NCBI GenBank assembly: GCA_027625915.1
Contig: JANTQA010000032.1
Location: 10,230,001 to 10,294,000 of the forward strand
Reading direction: 5' to 3'
Source: Anaeramoeba flamelloides
Lineage: Eukaryota; Metamonada; Anaeramoebidae
Length of the DNA: 64,000 bases
The translations under genes and the position numbers were made by a program. The notes beneath the pieces were generated by a model. That model was not told the DNA's origin and made no database searches. It saw nothing but the letters and a program-made list of their open reading frames with translations. This document shows positions 1 to 12,600 of the stretch, in pieces (the stretch's first letter is position 1; every line of letters starts with the position of its first letter).

Positions 1-451
1 CTGTTCTGGTGTTCAATTGTTTTGCCACAAAATAGATTGATTCAAAAAAAACAATAATAATTGATCTTGGGGAAAATCCACCTAAATAACTGTTTTCAGA
101 ACCTTACTTCAAATTATTCTTTCTATTTTTGTTTTATCAATCTTGGTTGGTGATACTTAAGGCTAATATTTCAAAAAACTACGTAGTTTTTTCTAAAAGT
201 GCTTCTGATCTTTTCAAGACTGATTTGTGAATATAAAAGTAGTTGATAGAAAAGTGATCCTTTCAAAATTGTTAAATTACACCTGGACATCTTTTAAAAA
301 AGTTTTGGAAAAAAAATAGACAGACTCCTTATATTCACCCAAAAAAAACGTAACACTAGTATAGAAAACACTTTTCAAAATAATTCTCCTTCAAGTGAAT
401 TTTATCACTTTTATCCCCATTTTTTTTCTCCAAAAGACTTTCGAAACGTAA
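1..451. other. Upstream region of the lipase gene, no gene seen
   Basis: AT-rich sequence without a supportable open frame. It ends in a T-rich stretch shortly before the lipase start codon. No TATA box, initiator or repeat family was recognised here. Confidence 0.5.
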
Positions 452-3400
452 ATGAAATATCTTCTTTGTTTTCTCTTCTTCTTTTTGTTCTTTTACCCTT
501 CTGTAAGATGCCTAAAAGAAGACCCTGATATTAAACGTGACGTAACCCAGATGATTACTTCGAAAGGGTACCCTTGTGAGCTCCTGACTGTTACAACCGA
601 AGACGATTTTTACTTGGGTTTGTTTTTCGTTTTTTTTTTTTAATTTTTTGATTTTTTGTTTTTCCCAACCGAAAAAAAGGAAATAGATCTGGTTGTGTGA
701 ACGGTGCATAATTTTCAAATTTAAAAAAGATATTTGATCTTATTTTTTGATCGGAAAATATTTAAAGGGTATTAATACCGTAAAATTTAAAATAGGGTTA
801 ATAATATTTTTAGGTCAATTTCCTTATTCTGAATTTGAAAACCCTATTTCCAAAACTCTTCAGTTCTACAAACATTTCGGAAATCAACATTTTTTCCAGA
901 TCTTCTTTAATTTTTAATGTTAGAAAAAGCTGTGTAAAAAAAATTCACAAAGAGTAAATTGAACTTAAAGTGAATTGTTCATTTTTTTGATCTACAAAAT
1001 TGTAAATCGAAAACAGAACTAATTCTTAAAATAGCTATTCTCTCAAAAATCTAATAACTACACATATACAAAAACACTGCCTGAATATTTTCTGGCTTTT
1101 GGAAAAATGACAAATTTGAGTAAAAAAACTCAAAATATTAAGGGATTAGCGTCTACCAAGGAGAAGCCAAGGATCAAAGTATGTTGTTCTTGGACCAAAT
1201 CAAATTTGTGTTACATGGTTCAAATGTCTCTAAAAATCGATTACTACATAAGGGATTAGCGTCACCATGATTATAGAGAAATCTATGGTGATTCTAATCC
1301 CTAAGTAGTACTATTTGTGGATCTCATCAATTAAAAATGATCCTTGTATTTGTAAAAAATCCAGAAATTTCAGAATAAAATCTGCATTTCACCATAAATT
1401 TAAAGGTTGAATTATCAATTTTAAGACTACAAAGTTTCAAAATATCTTTCTTAAATTTATGGTGAAATGTAGATTAGTTACTAAAAAATTCGTTTTTTTT
1501 AAAAATTAAATAATTAACCAATAAAGTTTTTTGACAAATAATTTCTCAAATCATGCAAATATATTGACGATACAAGTATCTTTATCAAAAGCAAACAAAA
1601 CTAATCAGCCTTTGTACTTTTATGTTGATGATTATTGAGTTAATCTTTGAAATTCAAAAATTATAAATTTAATTACTTTTGGAAGTTCTAAATCTAAATT
1701 ATTAAATACTGGAATACTGTATTTTGAGTTTCTATTTTTCGATTTGGAAAAGGAATTAAAATTTTTTTTTCAAATTGAAATTTTTTAATAGTGATCATTA
1801 GTAAAAAATGTAATAATTTATTGTGCAATAAGATTTATAATAGATTTTTTAGAACTATTTGAGCCATGGCGCACTAATATCATTTACACCCAATTACAAC
1901 ATACTTTGATTATAGATAAATATATGGTGAGGCTAACCCCTTAAATGCTAAAGAAAATCCAAAGATCTTTACAACATCGTTTAGAAATGATTATTTTAGA
2001 CAATAATATAAACTTCCCTAGTTAACTCTAAGACAAAATCCTTACTCTGCTAATTTGATTTAAAAATAATAAATAAAATATTCATTTTGGAAATTGAAAT
2101 AAAAATTTTCATTTATTATTTGGAAAATAACAGTATTCAATTTTGAAATCTTCTTTTATTTAGGATACATAGTTTACCAAATATCTAACAATCTCTATCC
2201 TAAAAAAGTACCAATAAACTAAATTGAGACAAAAATTTCATTTTATGCACCTGAAAGTTGGATATCGCTATTTGAAATTTAAATGGTATAAAATTTCAGA
2301 GTTTTATCTTGGTTTCAAATTCAATATTGACTTTGATTTAAAATTTTTCGTTCGCCTAGATATATCACGAAAAAACCACAAACAAACATGTGTAGCACAA
2401 ATTACAATCTATTTCTACAAAACTTTATTTGTAGAAAAATATGGAAAATACAGTGAAAAATTTTGCCAATTTAATTATTCAAAGAACTAGAAAAGAGAGG
2501 ATTTTAATTTTTTTAAAAAAAATGCTAAAATCGTTTTGATGTAGCACAAATTATCACAGACTAGAATATAATTCTTGATAAAAATGATGAAATTGTGATT
2601 AATACAAGTTTAGCACAAAAAATAATAAAATTGCGATATTCCACATTATCACGAGAAAATACTAAATCACATAAAAAAAACTTTATTTATTTGAATTAAA
2701 ATATTTTTTTCTGATTATTTAGTTGTTGACAAAGCTTTGAGACTGTTAAAATGTTTTCTCCACTTTTAAAATATTTTCAAATGTTTGTAAGAGTTGTGAA
2801 TTCTCTTCAATTATTTGAAAGTGCTGGCAAAACAGAAAGTATTATAAACAAAATTACTTTCTATTTGCGGTAAAAAATATTTTTTTCTTTTCATGAAATT
2901 TTTTTTATATAAAAAGCAAAACCTACTCTGAATTTTATGATCAAACAAACAATCATCCATTTCAGCATTGTATTTGAATATAAAATAGGTATATTTTTTT
3001 GAGATTTAGTTATTATCTTCATAAGTTAAATAATCAAAAAGAAGAGAGAAGAATTTTTATTCTTATTTATGATAGATTAAAACAAAACATAATTTAATCA
3101 TTCTCCGAGTCTTTGGTCCAATTCAAGATACTCATAAGAAGAAGAATAAAAAGAAGAAAACAAGCTTGCTGAAATAATCTTTTTAAATTCCTGATAATAT
3201 GACTAGGAGATTATTGAAAAGACTTTTGAAAAAGTTATACAGCTTCTTTCAGCGTTCAGAGAATATTGAAAATGTTTTACCTCAAGAACACCTTATTTAA
3301 ATAATTCATGATAAATTGGTTGTTTGACAAGTTTTTTTTTCATTTCAATCTTTAATACTACAATATATTGATAAACTATTGCTTACATTTTACTCTTATT

Positions 3401-5214
3401 GTTTATTTTTGATGATCTCAAGATTCGATATATTTGTCAACAAAATCAAAACTAAATATAAACAAAGACTTTGATCTGGTCTTGGGTTTAATTTGATTTT
3501 TTTTTTATTGGTTTTTTAAAAGAATAATTTTTTTTACAGATCTAATTTTTAATCAAAAAAAATTTTACATTTTGAAAAATTTTTTATCAGCTGAAAATTC
3601 ATCAACTATTATGTTAGTATTAAAATATTATATCATAATATTTTGACATTAATCACGATTTTTAGGAAATTACTGTATTTTTTTTGTATATCACAATTTT
3701 CTGTATTTTGAAATATAATACTTTTCGCATTTTTCTAAAATATAGAGATTTGACAAAATTTATGTTAAATGAAAGAGATATCGTCAAATCCTTTAATTAC
3801 TCTGTTTTTAAAAAATAATACTGGTATTTGAATTATAAATGGGATTTTATTTTCACTTCATTTTCAATTTCTCTTTGAGAATATAGATCGAGAACCTCAA
3901 AGAATTAAAATTTTTTTGAGAACTCTGTTTATTAAAGACAAATATTGAAAATGGAAGAGAAAATATTTCCCATTTAGAATTCAAATACCAGTAATATAAA
4001 AATTTTTCTCAAAAAAAATCGAAAATTTTCATATACATTTTTCAGATATCTAATATACTCAAATTTCAAAAAAAAACACTTTTTGTATTTTTTAAAAAAA
4101 TTCATAATCTATGGTATGTTAAAATTCTCAATAAATAATTAATTTGTTCTAACAAATAGGACTTCATAATATGCCCAATCCAGGCAAACCACCAGTAATA
4201 TTATGGCATGGCATTGCGCAAAATGCTGCGTCATGGACTTGCAATTTCCCTGGTGAAGATTTAATATATTTTTTATATGATGCTGGGTTTGATGTATATC
4301 TTGGCAATTCAAGAGGAAATAACTATTCAATGAGTAGCAAATTGTATAATCCAAAAAAGGATCCTAAAGATTTTTTTAATAATTGTTATATTGATTATAT
4401 GACAAAATATGATTTACCAGCAACTGTTGATTATATTTTGGAAAAAACAGGATTTGAGAAAATTGCTTATGTTGGGCATTCCCAAGGAACTATTATAAAC
4501 TTTGCAGCTTTAGCTTCCAATCCAGATTATGCCTCAAAGATTAATTTTTTTGCTGCACTTGCACCTGCCGTATTTCTTAAGCATACAAATAGTAGTTTGA
4601 TTCGTTTAGTTGAAGAGTTTGTTGACAATAACAATATTTTTGATTTATTTGATCTTTTTCACACTTATAATTTGGATATAAATAACCCAGTGCTGAAGAT
4701 CGTGATGAGTTATCTATGCAAGCTCTTGCCAACAGCATGTGACTCTATCTTTTGGATGGTAGCTGGATATGACCCAAAGCATTTAAACATTACAAGAAAT
4801 CCTGTTTATGTGGCACACTTGGATTCTCTTCCACTCAGAGATATGAAAATGCTGGACCAGTGGACACATACAGGAAGGTTCCAAATGTTTGATTTTGGTA
4901 ATGACCAAGATAATTATATTCATTATGGACAAAACACACCACCTTTATACCAATTATCAAATATCATACCCGGCAAAGCCCCCAAAATGATGATCTTTTA
5001 TGGTGGAAATGATTTGCTTGCAGATCCCTATGATGTGGAACATTATTTACTCCCACGTTTAAACCCAGATTTATTTTGGGAAAAACCAATATTCATCTCA
5101 GACTATAGTCATGCTGACTTTCTTTGGGCACAAAATGCAAAAGATCTTATTTATAAAAAAATTGTTAATGCCTTATTACAACTAGATTTTGGTAAAGTGA
5201 ATAATTACTTTTGA
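452..5214 (+). CDS. Acid lipase (alpha/beta hydrolase, lysosomal acid lipase type), two exons
   Basis: Exons 452-617 and 4160-5214 join in phase (codon split 1+2) to give 406 residues, the usual length for this family, which hydrolyses cholesteryl esters and triglycerides in lysosomes. Residues 1-20 are a hydrophobic signal peptide. The N-terminal motif TTEDDFYLGL is typical, and the exon join restores the family's LGLH. HG of the oxyanion region is at about 72-73. The nucleophile elbow GHSQG puts Ser at about 163, the Asp is in GGNDLLAD (about 340) and the His is in YSHADFLW (about 373). The stop is TGA. The 3542-bp intron (donor GTTTGT, acceptor AATAG) is packed with repeats. The gene converges on the carboxypeptidase gene. 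Secretion and family are well supported; the exact substrate is inferred. Confidence 0.93.
1138..1944. mobile_element. TTAA-bounded non-autonomous element in lipase intron
   Basis: The left end reads TTAAGGGATTAGCGTCTACC. The right end, reverse complemented, reads TTAAGGGGTTAGCCTCACCA, giving imperfect terminal inverted repeats of about 20 bp inside TTAA. No coding capacity is seen. A miniature palindrome at 1250-1307 carries the same terminal motif in both orientations, as if a second, almost empty copy sits inside the first. Confidence 0.55.
1945..2133. mobile_element. Truncated ~254-bp TA-type MITE
   Basis: Matches the family seen whole at 30363-30615, 53071-53325 and 63528-63781, including the terminal GGAAAATAACAG followed by TA. 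The left end is missing where it abuts the TTAA-bounded element. Confidence 0.6.
2540..3740 (+). mobile_element. Decayed DNA transposon, second copy of the 38239-39496 family
   Basis: At 2938-3130 the plus strand encodes a fragment including SYYLHKLNNQKEERRIF. It closely matches the protein fragment read on the minus strand at 39108-38830. Flanking blocks (2570-2700 and 3590-3700) resemble the flanks of that copy in inverted orientation. The boundaries are approximate. The protein fragment may be the C-terminal end of a piggyBac-like transposase, but that is a weak call. The frame is interrupted. Confidence 0.4.
3821..3991. mobile_element. 171-bp MITE with TA target duplication
   Basis: Starts CTGGTATTTGAATT and ends with the complement AATTCAAATACCAG, flanked on both sides by TA. 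An internal ATAAATGGGA and its complement extend the inverted repeat. Relatives lie at 12074-12329, 52679-52836 and 62296-62461. Confidence 0.7.
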
Positions 5215-6118
5215 AAAAATTATCTTGAAATGACTATATAAATATATCTCTGAGCACCGCCCAGATTGACATATATTTTCTCAAGTTTAAAATACAAGAT
5301 TTAAGATATTATTGGTTATTTTATAAATCTATTTATATTATTTATCTTTAATACAAATTTTAATTTTAATACAAAGCTAAAATTGTTTAAATATAAATAA
5401 ATTATGTTATTGTATTTTTTTTTGATCTTAAAAAAAATAATTATTTATTTTGATATTTTTAACGATTTTTATTTTTTATTTAATTTTTTAAATTTGAAAT
5501 TTTATGATCGAACTAATAATTGGAATTTAAAAACTTTTGTTATTTTAAACTTTTTACCCTTTCAAAATATACCTTTTGAAGTTGTTTTGGTTTCTTCACT
5601 TCCTCCTCTTTTTTTTTTTTTTATGTGTTTGGGGTTGGGGAAGGTAAAAAGTAATAAAAAATCATTATAAGAATTGGTTGACTTGGTTGTGACTAACCAA
5701 ACCAAACTTGTTCATGATCAGATCTTGAACAGATTGAACGGGAATTAGGTAAATGAAGAGAATTGAATCCAACTGATGCAATCTGAAACCAACCAAAGTG
5801 AACCGAATCGAAATTTCGTAATATCTGTTGAGTTGTTACTTTGACTAATTTTTTGCTGTTGAGTCAGGTGTCTTGCACTGGGATTTTGAGAAAAGAAGAT
5901 TTGGAAAACTTGCAAAAAAAAAAAATAAATTGAAATAAAAAAAAAAAAAAAGTAAAAGCAACTCAAAAAAAAAAAATAAAAAAAAAAAGCAATGCAACTC
6001 AAAAGAAAATTTCAAAAACCAATTCTGATTCTTAAAAAATCAACACTTTCTGGATAAAACACATCGATTAAGTTCGTAATTCAAACTAAATAAAGTAACC
6101 CATTTTATTTGATTTATA
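5215..6118. other. Lipase 3' flank, no gene seen
   Basis: Very AT-rich, with poly-T and poly-A tracts. Short open frames at 5404-5670 (+) and 5745-6002 (-) are low-complexity Phe-rich translations of T tracts and are not supported as genes. Confidence 0.5.
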
Positions 6119-8569
6119 ATGTTCCAATATTTAGATCTCACTATTAAAACCAATTATCGTGATCCCGAAAAATTCGAAATTAAAGGAAACAGCCACCAGC
6201 CCTCTTCAACACTTGGTATTCGAAATTACAATTTTTCTATCAAGTTTTTACTTTTTTTTTCTTAATTTTTAGACACTCTTTCATTTCTTTTACTTTTCTT
6301 TCTCTTTTTCTGGTCTTGGTTTCGAAATAAAATTTATTTCTTTTCATTTTCTACAGAAAAGATGGCATATAAGCACTAGTCTTGCCTAATATTATAGCTC
6401 AGATAAAAAATCTAAATAAACGTTTATAGTTAGAAGAAGTGCTCTAGAGTGTCGCCAAGTGCCGTCGTGTGCCTAGGTTTTCTTTAATTTTTGAAATGAA
6501 AAGAAAATTTATTTAAATATTATTTAATTCCAAAAATTAAAAAAAATCTAACGTCCGTTTTCTCAAGGTTTTTCTCTTTTTTTTGTGAAGTGTTCTAGGT
6601 TTTTTTGAGGTTTTCTATTTTATTTAGAAGTGTTCTAGGTTTTTTTTTACTTTTTGAAATAAACAGAAAATTTTAATAAATTTTCGGTTTATTTCAAAAA
6701 GTAAAAAACACCTTAAAAAAACCTATAGATTTTAGAAATAAATAGAAAACTCAAAAAAATCTAACGAAAATCTATCAATTTTCCAAATAAACAGAAAACT
6801 CAAAAAAAATCAGAGACGTTTTTTTGGAATTCAAAAGAATAGATATAAATATCTTGAAACATACTCAATTCTTATAATTCACAAAAATGTCACAGTTTTT
6901 TTTTTCTTTTTAAAATAAACCGAAAACTTCTTAAATTTTATGTTCATTTCAAAAACTAATTAAAACAAAAAACCCAAAAATCAAAAAACAATTTTTTTTT
7001 CAATATAAATGAATAAATTATTTTTAAATAGTCAAAATAATCGATTATCCATATGAAAGAATATTCATTAAATTTAGCATAGTTCTGAAATAGATTCTTA
7101 TTACTTCTTAACTGTGAAAAAAAATTTTTTCATTCAAATTTTTTTCCTAAACAAGCATTAAATTTGAAAATAATCTTAATAGAACCTGGAAAATTGGATT
7201 TTGTAATTTTAATTGCTAAATATCTTGAAAAATAATTTTTGATCCAGATATTTCATTAACTCAGAGTATTTATTATAATTGAAGTTATCAAAAAGTGAAA
7301 AAATATTAAAAATATAATTTTTTTTATGTTAAAATTTTTTCAAGATCATTTATTTTCAAAATTAAGCACAAATTTTCGAAATTAACTTTGGTCTATAAGG
7401 TCGGAACTCCCCTAATTAAGAACTTTTTTTATAATATCTATAGAATATTTTTATAATAAAATTTCCTTTTATATGATGAATTTTTCAATATTATTTAGAA
7501 AAAAGATTCTTATAATAGGCTTATAACATGTTATAAAATTTTATAACAAATATTTATGTAACAAATATAATTGTTTAAAAGTTGTTATTATAAAATGTTA
7601 TAACATTTTAAACGTTTATAACACTTTTACAACATGTTTATAACATGCTATAAATAACTTTTTTAATTTGCTATTAATTTTTTTTTAAACATAAACATTT
7701 TATTTGAGAAAATTTAATAAATAAATTTGAATAAATATAGAAAGAAAAGAGATTTGGTACCCAAAAAAGTTTAATATAGCACTCTAGCCACTATGGAAAG
7801 ATTTTGGGAAATACTTTAATAATTAGGACACAATTCGGAAAATTTTCTGAACTTCTTTTTTTGAATTCTAATTAGGCAAAAGAAGATAATTTATATTAAT
7901 AAATTCAACCATAAAAATGTTATTAAAAGTTATTTTAGAACACTTTAACTAATTTTTTTTCCGGCTTTGCGAATCTCATAAATTCCAATTGACATCCTAT
8001 CTCAACTGTTAATCTATTTGAAAACATGAATTGGTCTGATTAAAGGAACCAAATTATTCTTCAAAATAAAGTTCAAAAAAAAAGTGTTTGATATTTTCTC
8101 ATTAGGTGAAAGTTTGGAAAAAGAATAAATTCCATTTCTTTGTTTAAAAAGAATGCCGAAATCCAAACTTGGTTTTTGGTTTTGGTTAGAAAGATATCAA
8201 TATCATTTTTAAAAAAATAAAAAAACCTTTGGGTTCTTTATTTTCTTCGAAAAAAGATTCAAGAGAAGAGACCATTAATAGAAGGAATTTCAAAATGAGA
8301 AAAAAAGATAATTACAAATTTTTGAAATTAGAAAAAAAAAAAAAACATTTTTTTTTACTATGCCAAGTCAAGAAATTTTTAGAGGAATAGTTCAAAATCG
8401 GTTAATGTTAAGAACACACAGATATATTCAAGTATTTATGTATGATCTTTTTTGGGAATTGTTTTTAAATAGGCATAGAATAAAAGACGAATTAGATCTC
8501 ATTGAAAAGTGGGACGATCTAGTTTGTCTCTCTGTAAAATTTATTAAAAGTTTTTCTCCCAATGGATGA
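6119..8569 (+). CDS. Tentative two-exon gene of unknown function
   Basis: A 97-nt open stretch from ATG at 6119 has balanced codons (MFQYLDLTIKTNYRDP at the start) and ends at a GT donor at 6216. An open frame in matching phase runs from an AG at 8371-8372 to TGA at 8569 (VQNRLMLRTHRYIQVF near its start), giving about 97 residues if joined. Just past the stop, the same strand continues protein-like in another frame to about 8661 (FNVLDNSIGRIRIRTFYEQA). The real gene may therefore be longer, with a frameshift or an assembly error in the T run near 8555. No domain was recognised. The proposed 2.2-kb intron would hold two repeat families. It could equally be a pseudogene, or two unrelated fragments. 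Confidence 0.3.
6425..6830. repeat. Hairpin-rich repeat carrying GTGCCTAGGTTT
   Basis: Contains several internal palindromes. One is ACTTTTTGAAATAAACAGAA with its complement, separated by an AT loop near 6640-6710. The block containing GTGCCGTCGTGTGCCTAGG at 6460-6478 is repeated in inverted orientation at about 31605-31640. Confidence 0.55.
7395..7690. repeat. TTATAACA-rich dispersed repeat
   Basis: Repeated words such as TTATAACATGTTATAA and CATTTTAAACGTTTATAACA are shared with 8995-9090, 10612-10843 (opposite orientation) and 26935-27175. About 250 bp, no coding capacity. Confidence 0.6.
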
Positions 8570-9637
8570 AAATGTAAAATTTAATTTTAATGTTTTGGAT
8601 AATTCCATAGGAAGAATAAGAATAAGAACCTTTTATGAACAAGCTATTCAAAGTAGCATTTAAAAATAACAAATTGTTTTTACTTGTTTTTGTTTGTTTT
8701 GTTTTTGTTTGTTTGTTTGTTTTATTGAGTTAGATCCTTAGTTCCTAATATTAATAGCATCTCATATTGTTTCATTTGTTCAACAATCACCTTTTATAAT
8801 TCCTTATTTTGGATCCCCTTCATGACTCAAAATAATGATATTGTTCTAGTACTAAGATTTTATTAATCTTCGTTCTTCAAACTACATAATATCATCTTTT
8901 ATCACTTCGAACAATATCAGATTTTTTTGGTTCTTCCAGTCAAAACCCGTCACATCACAAGGTGATTGTTTCCTAATCAAACCAATCAAAACCGTTATAA
9001 AAGTTGTTATTATAAAATTTTATAACATTTTAAACATTTATAACACCTTTACTACACGTTTATAGCATGTTATAAAAAACTTTTTTTATTAGTATCATGA
9101 CAACAGTGTTTTTTTTTTTTTTTTTCGTTTCCCCCTTTAATAAATTGTCCTACCTATGGGGTAAAGTAAAAAAGAAAAAATAAATTCAAAAAATATTCTA
9201 AAAAAATGTTGAAAATGATTACTTTTGAAAAAAAATTGAACACATTTTACATTTTTAATAATCATCAATTATTCTCTAAATAATTGGGGGTGGGACTGAA
9301 ATTAATAATTGAATATGATTATTCTTGTAATTCAATATAACTAAAATGAAATTATAAAATCAATATCTTTGTATTTTGTAGTTTTTAATTCTTGAACTTT
9401 TATAAAACCATTTTATTACAGTTTATTATTTTTTTATTATTTTATTTTATTACACCACTTTAATTTTGTAAAATTAATCATGTAATTAATGTTATTGAAC
9501 CCATCAAGTCTACATTATAAGATAATTTTTAAGATAATTCAAATTTTGAATTTCCATCGAAAATTTGAATTTGTTCAAAAAGGTATTTTTTTATGAATAT
9601 ATATAATTAAATTGATTGTTCACCATGCAATTATACT
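8570..9637. other. Intergenic stretch with coding-like scraps, GTTT microsatellite and a TTATAACA repeat
   Basis: A short GTTT-type microsatellite lies at about 8680-8725. From 8740 to 8985 the base composition is less AT-rich and short protein-like runs occur on both strands, including MKQYEMLLILGTKDLTQ on the minus strand. No frame holds together. A partial TTATAACA repeat lies at 8995-9090. The rest is AT-rich 3' flank of the carboxypeptidase gene. Confidence 0.4.
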
Positions 9638-12600
9638 TTAAGAAAAGGGTTTATTGTTTATAAACCTTGAAACCATATCTAGAGTATTTTGTGGTTGATC
9701 CATCGGAGACATATGCCCAGCTTTATTTATGAAAATATGGAATAAGTTTTGATAATTTTTCACGTAACCAACAACCTCATCATTATTTTTCCAGACTATT
9801 CTGTCCGAGTCAATCCAATTTTGTTTACCGCTCCAATTGATTTGTTCAATAAAATCTGACGATCCCATATAATTAACAATTAAATCGAATTGCCCACTAT
9901 AAAACAGCGCCTTGTATCCGCTTTGTATGAGCACATCAACTAAAGGCTTTACGCTTTTGCAAAAATCTATTTTTAAATAATCTTGTACGTTTGTAGAACA
10001 GTCTTCCCAATCAGCATTTGCGCCTAATGTATCTTTAACAGATTGCGAATTTAAAAATTTTGTGATCGGTTGTGAATCATAAGGTTGATACCTTCGAATG
10101 TCATAATAATTAATACCGCCAGCGAATTCAGAAATTTGATGTAGTATTTGTAAAAAATTTTCGAGGCAATTGTCCCATTCTTGATTTTCAATTTGTAATT
10201 TAAGATCTGCTTCTAAAAGTTTGATATCTATTCTTTCTTTCTCGTCTATTAGTCCTGTAGAATACGAATAATCAGCAAAATAGTTTACTTGGGGAATTGG
10301 ATCTGAAAAGCCATCACCAATGCCAAAACCTTTCAAATTAAGTTGATTACCATCCTCGTGTATTCGATAACAAATTGCTGGTACATATTTTCCTTTTTAA
10401 GTTTTTTTTTTTTTTTTTTTTTTTCAATAATGTGATGAATTATAGTAATTTTGTGTTAAAAAATCAGACAAAATATGATAACATAAATATCTTAGGGAAT
10501 GTTTGGATTAAAATAATTTTTTCAGGAGATTTTGTTTTACTGTTTCTGGAAAAAAATTGTAAAACCAAAATCAATTTTAACTGTAAAATAGTAGTAAAAG
10601 TCAAATATTTTTTTACCCTAATAAAAAAAGTTTTTTATAACATGTTATAAACGTGTTGTAAAGGTGTTAGAAAAGTTTTAAATGTTATAAAATTTTATAA
10701 TAAAAATTTTTATAACATAAATGTTTGTTATAAAAAGTGTTATAAAAATTGTAACATGTTATAAGCCTGTTATAAGAATATTTTTTTAAAAAATATTGAA
10801 AAAATCAACATATAAAAGGAAATTTTTTTATAAAAATGTTATATAAGGTATTTCCAAAAAAGTGGGGAATTTTTTTTTACATTTCATAAAAAATCATCTT
10901 TATAAATGAATTTCTTGGTCAATTGACATCACCGAATTAAGTTTAATATCAATACAGATTGAATAAATTGCTAAGGTATTTATTACAAAATATGTTGGAT
11001 GAAATATTTCCAAAAAATGAAAAAAAAAAATAGTACTTTTTTTGGTGAAAACAATGTATGACCAATTGCGATAAAAAACTGGAAATATGGAAAGGGTAAA
11101 AATGATTTTTTAAACAATAAAATGTAGTTATATGTTTTTAATTCTATTTGATAATTTGTTGAGATTAAAAAAGTTATGAAAACGATTTTTTCAATCAAAA
11201 AGAAAAAAATAAACACCAATTTTCAAACCCTAAAAAATATCATATAAAATCGGGATCAGAAAATTTAATATCTTTTATTTATGTAATACAATACTAACAA
11301 ACAAATTGAATTATTATCAAGAATCTATAAATGATGGTTAATGATTTTGGATGTTTAAATACTTTTTTGAAGATTGAGTTTAAAAGATATATTTTAAAAT
11401 AAATTTGACCCACTTTATTGGAAATAGCTTAGATGTTATACAAAATTTTTTTTATTAGGGTTATGACATATTTTTTTGTTAATTTCAAAACCAAATATCA
11501 ATCCCCAAATAAGTTGATTATTAGAATCAAAATAGAATCCAAACCATTATATTAAACCAAAATTTAAGCATGTTCAATTTTTCAAATTTGAAATTTAATT
11601 GTAAACATTAGCAAAAGTGAATTTTTTGGAATTGTTTGTTGCTAGAATTTTTCCTATTAATGTCAAAATTGGCTTTAAGCCCTTAACTAGAGTTATTAAT
11701 CCAGTTTAAGTAATTTCAATTATAGAGGTTATTATTATCCAGCGAAAAAGGGAAAAAAAAAATAAACTAAATTTCATAATAAATGGCCCAATTTTTTTTT
11801 TACTTTTTTTTATTTTATTTTTATACAAAAAACAAATATCTCTAATGTATAGAACTGAATATTAAAAAAGTAATTTTTTTATTACAATAGATAACTTCAA
11901 TTTATAAAAATATTTATTTTCAAAATTTGATTTTTAATATGTCAATGATTGTGAAATGAAGTTTATTTGTAACTTTTTCCTTTTTTACTGCAGTTTTAGA
12001 ATTCAAATCGTGTTGAACTTTTTTCCCAATCGTTAAGCAATAAATACTGTGTTAAAAAATATCACCCAACCTACTGGTATTTGTCAAATAAATGGAAAAA
12101 CAATTCACTTCATTTTCCTATATTTTTCTTTTACTAAATAGAGTTTTTTCAAGAAAGTAGGTTGTAATTTGTGTGATCTCTATTTTATTGGTTTGTTCTT
12201 CTTTGGATTAATACTCTTCAATTTATTGGATGAACTAAGAATCCAAAATGAAAGGAATATTTCTCGATTTGAAAAAGGAAAATATGACAATGAATTGAAA
12301 ATTTTTCCCGTTTAATAGGCAAATAACAGTATTTAGTAAATATTTGATTTCTTTGTTGCTTAAAAATTCACTGGTTTAAGGCTATGTCTCCTATTTAATG
12401 AATTTAAAAACATTTCGTTGTGTCAAACAATTGATTTGTTGACAAAAAAACTTTGATAAGAAAAAATGAAGAGATCAAACCTGCATAACTTTCTCCGAAG
12501 ACATAAAAATCATTTGTTGAATATTTTGTGTATTTTGAAAAGAATACTTTCAGTGCTGTGTAAAGATCCTGTGACATTTGTGATTCAGATGTTACGTACC

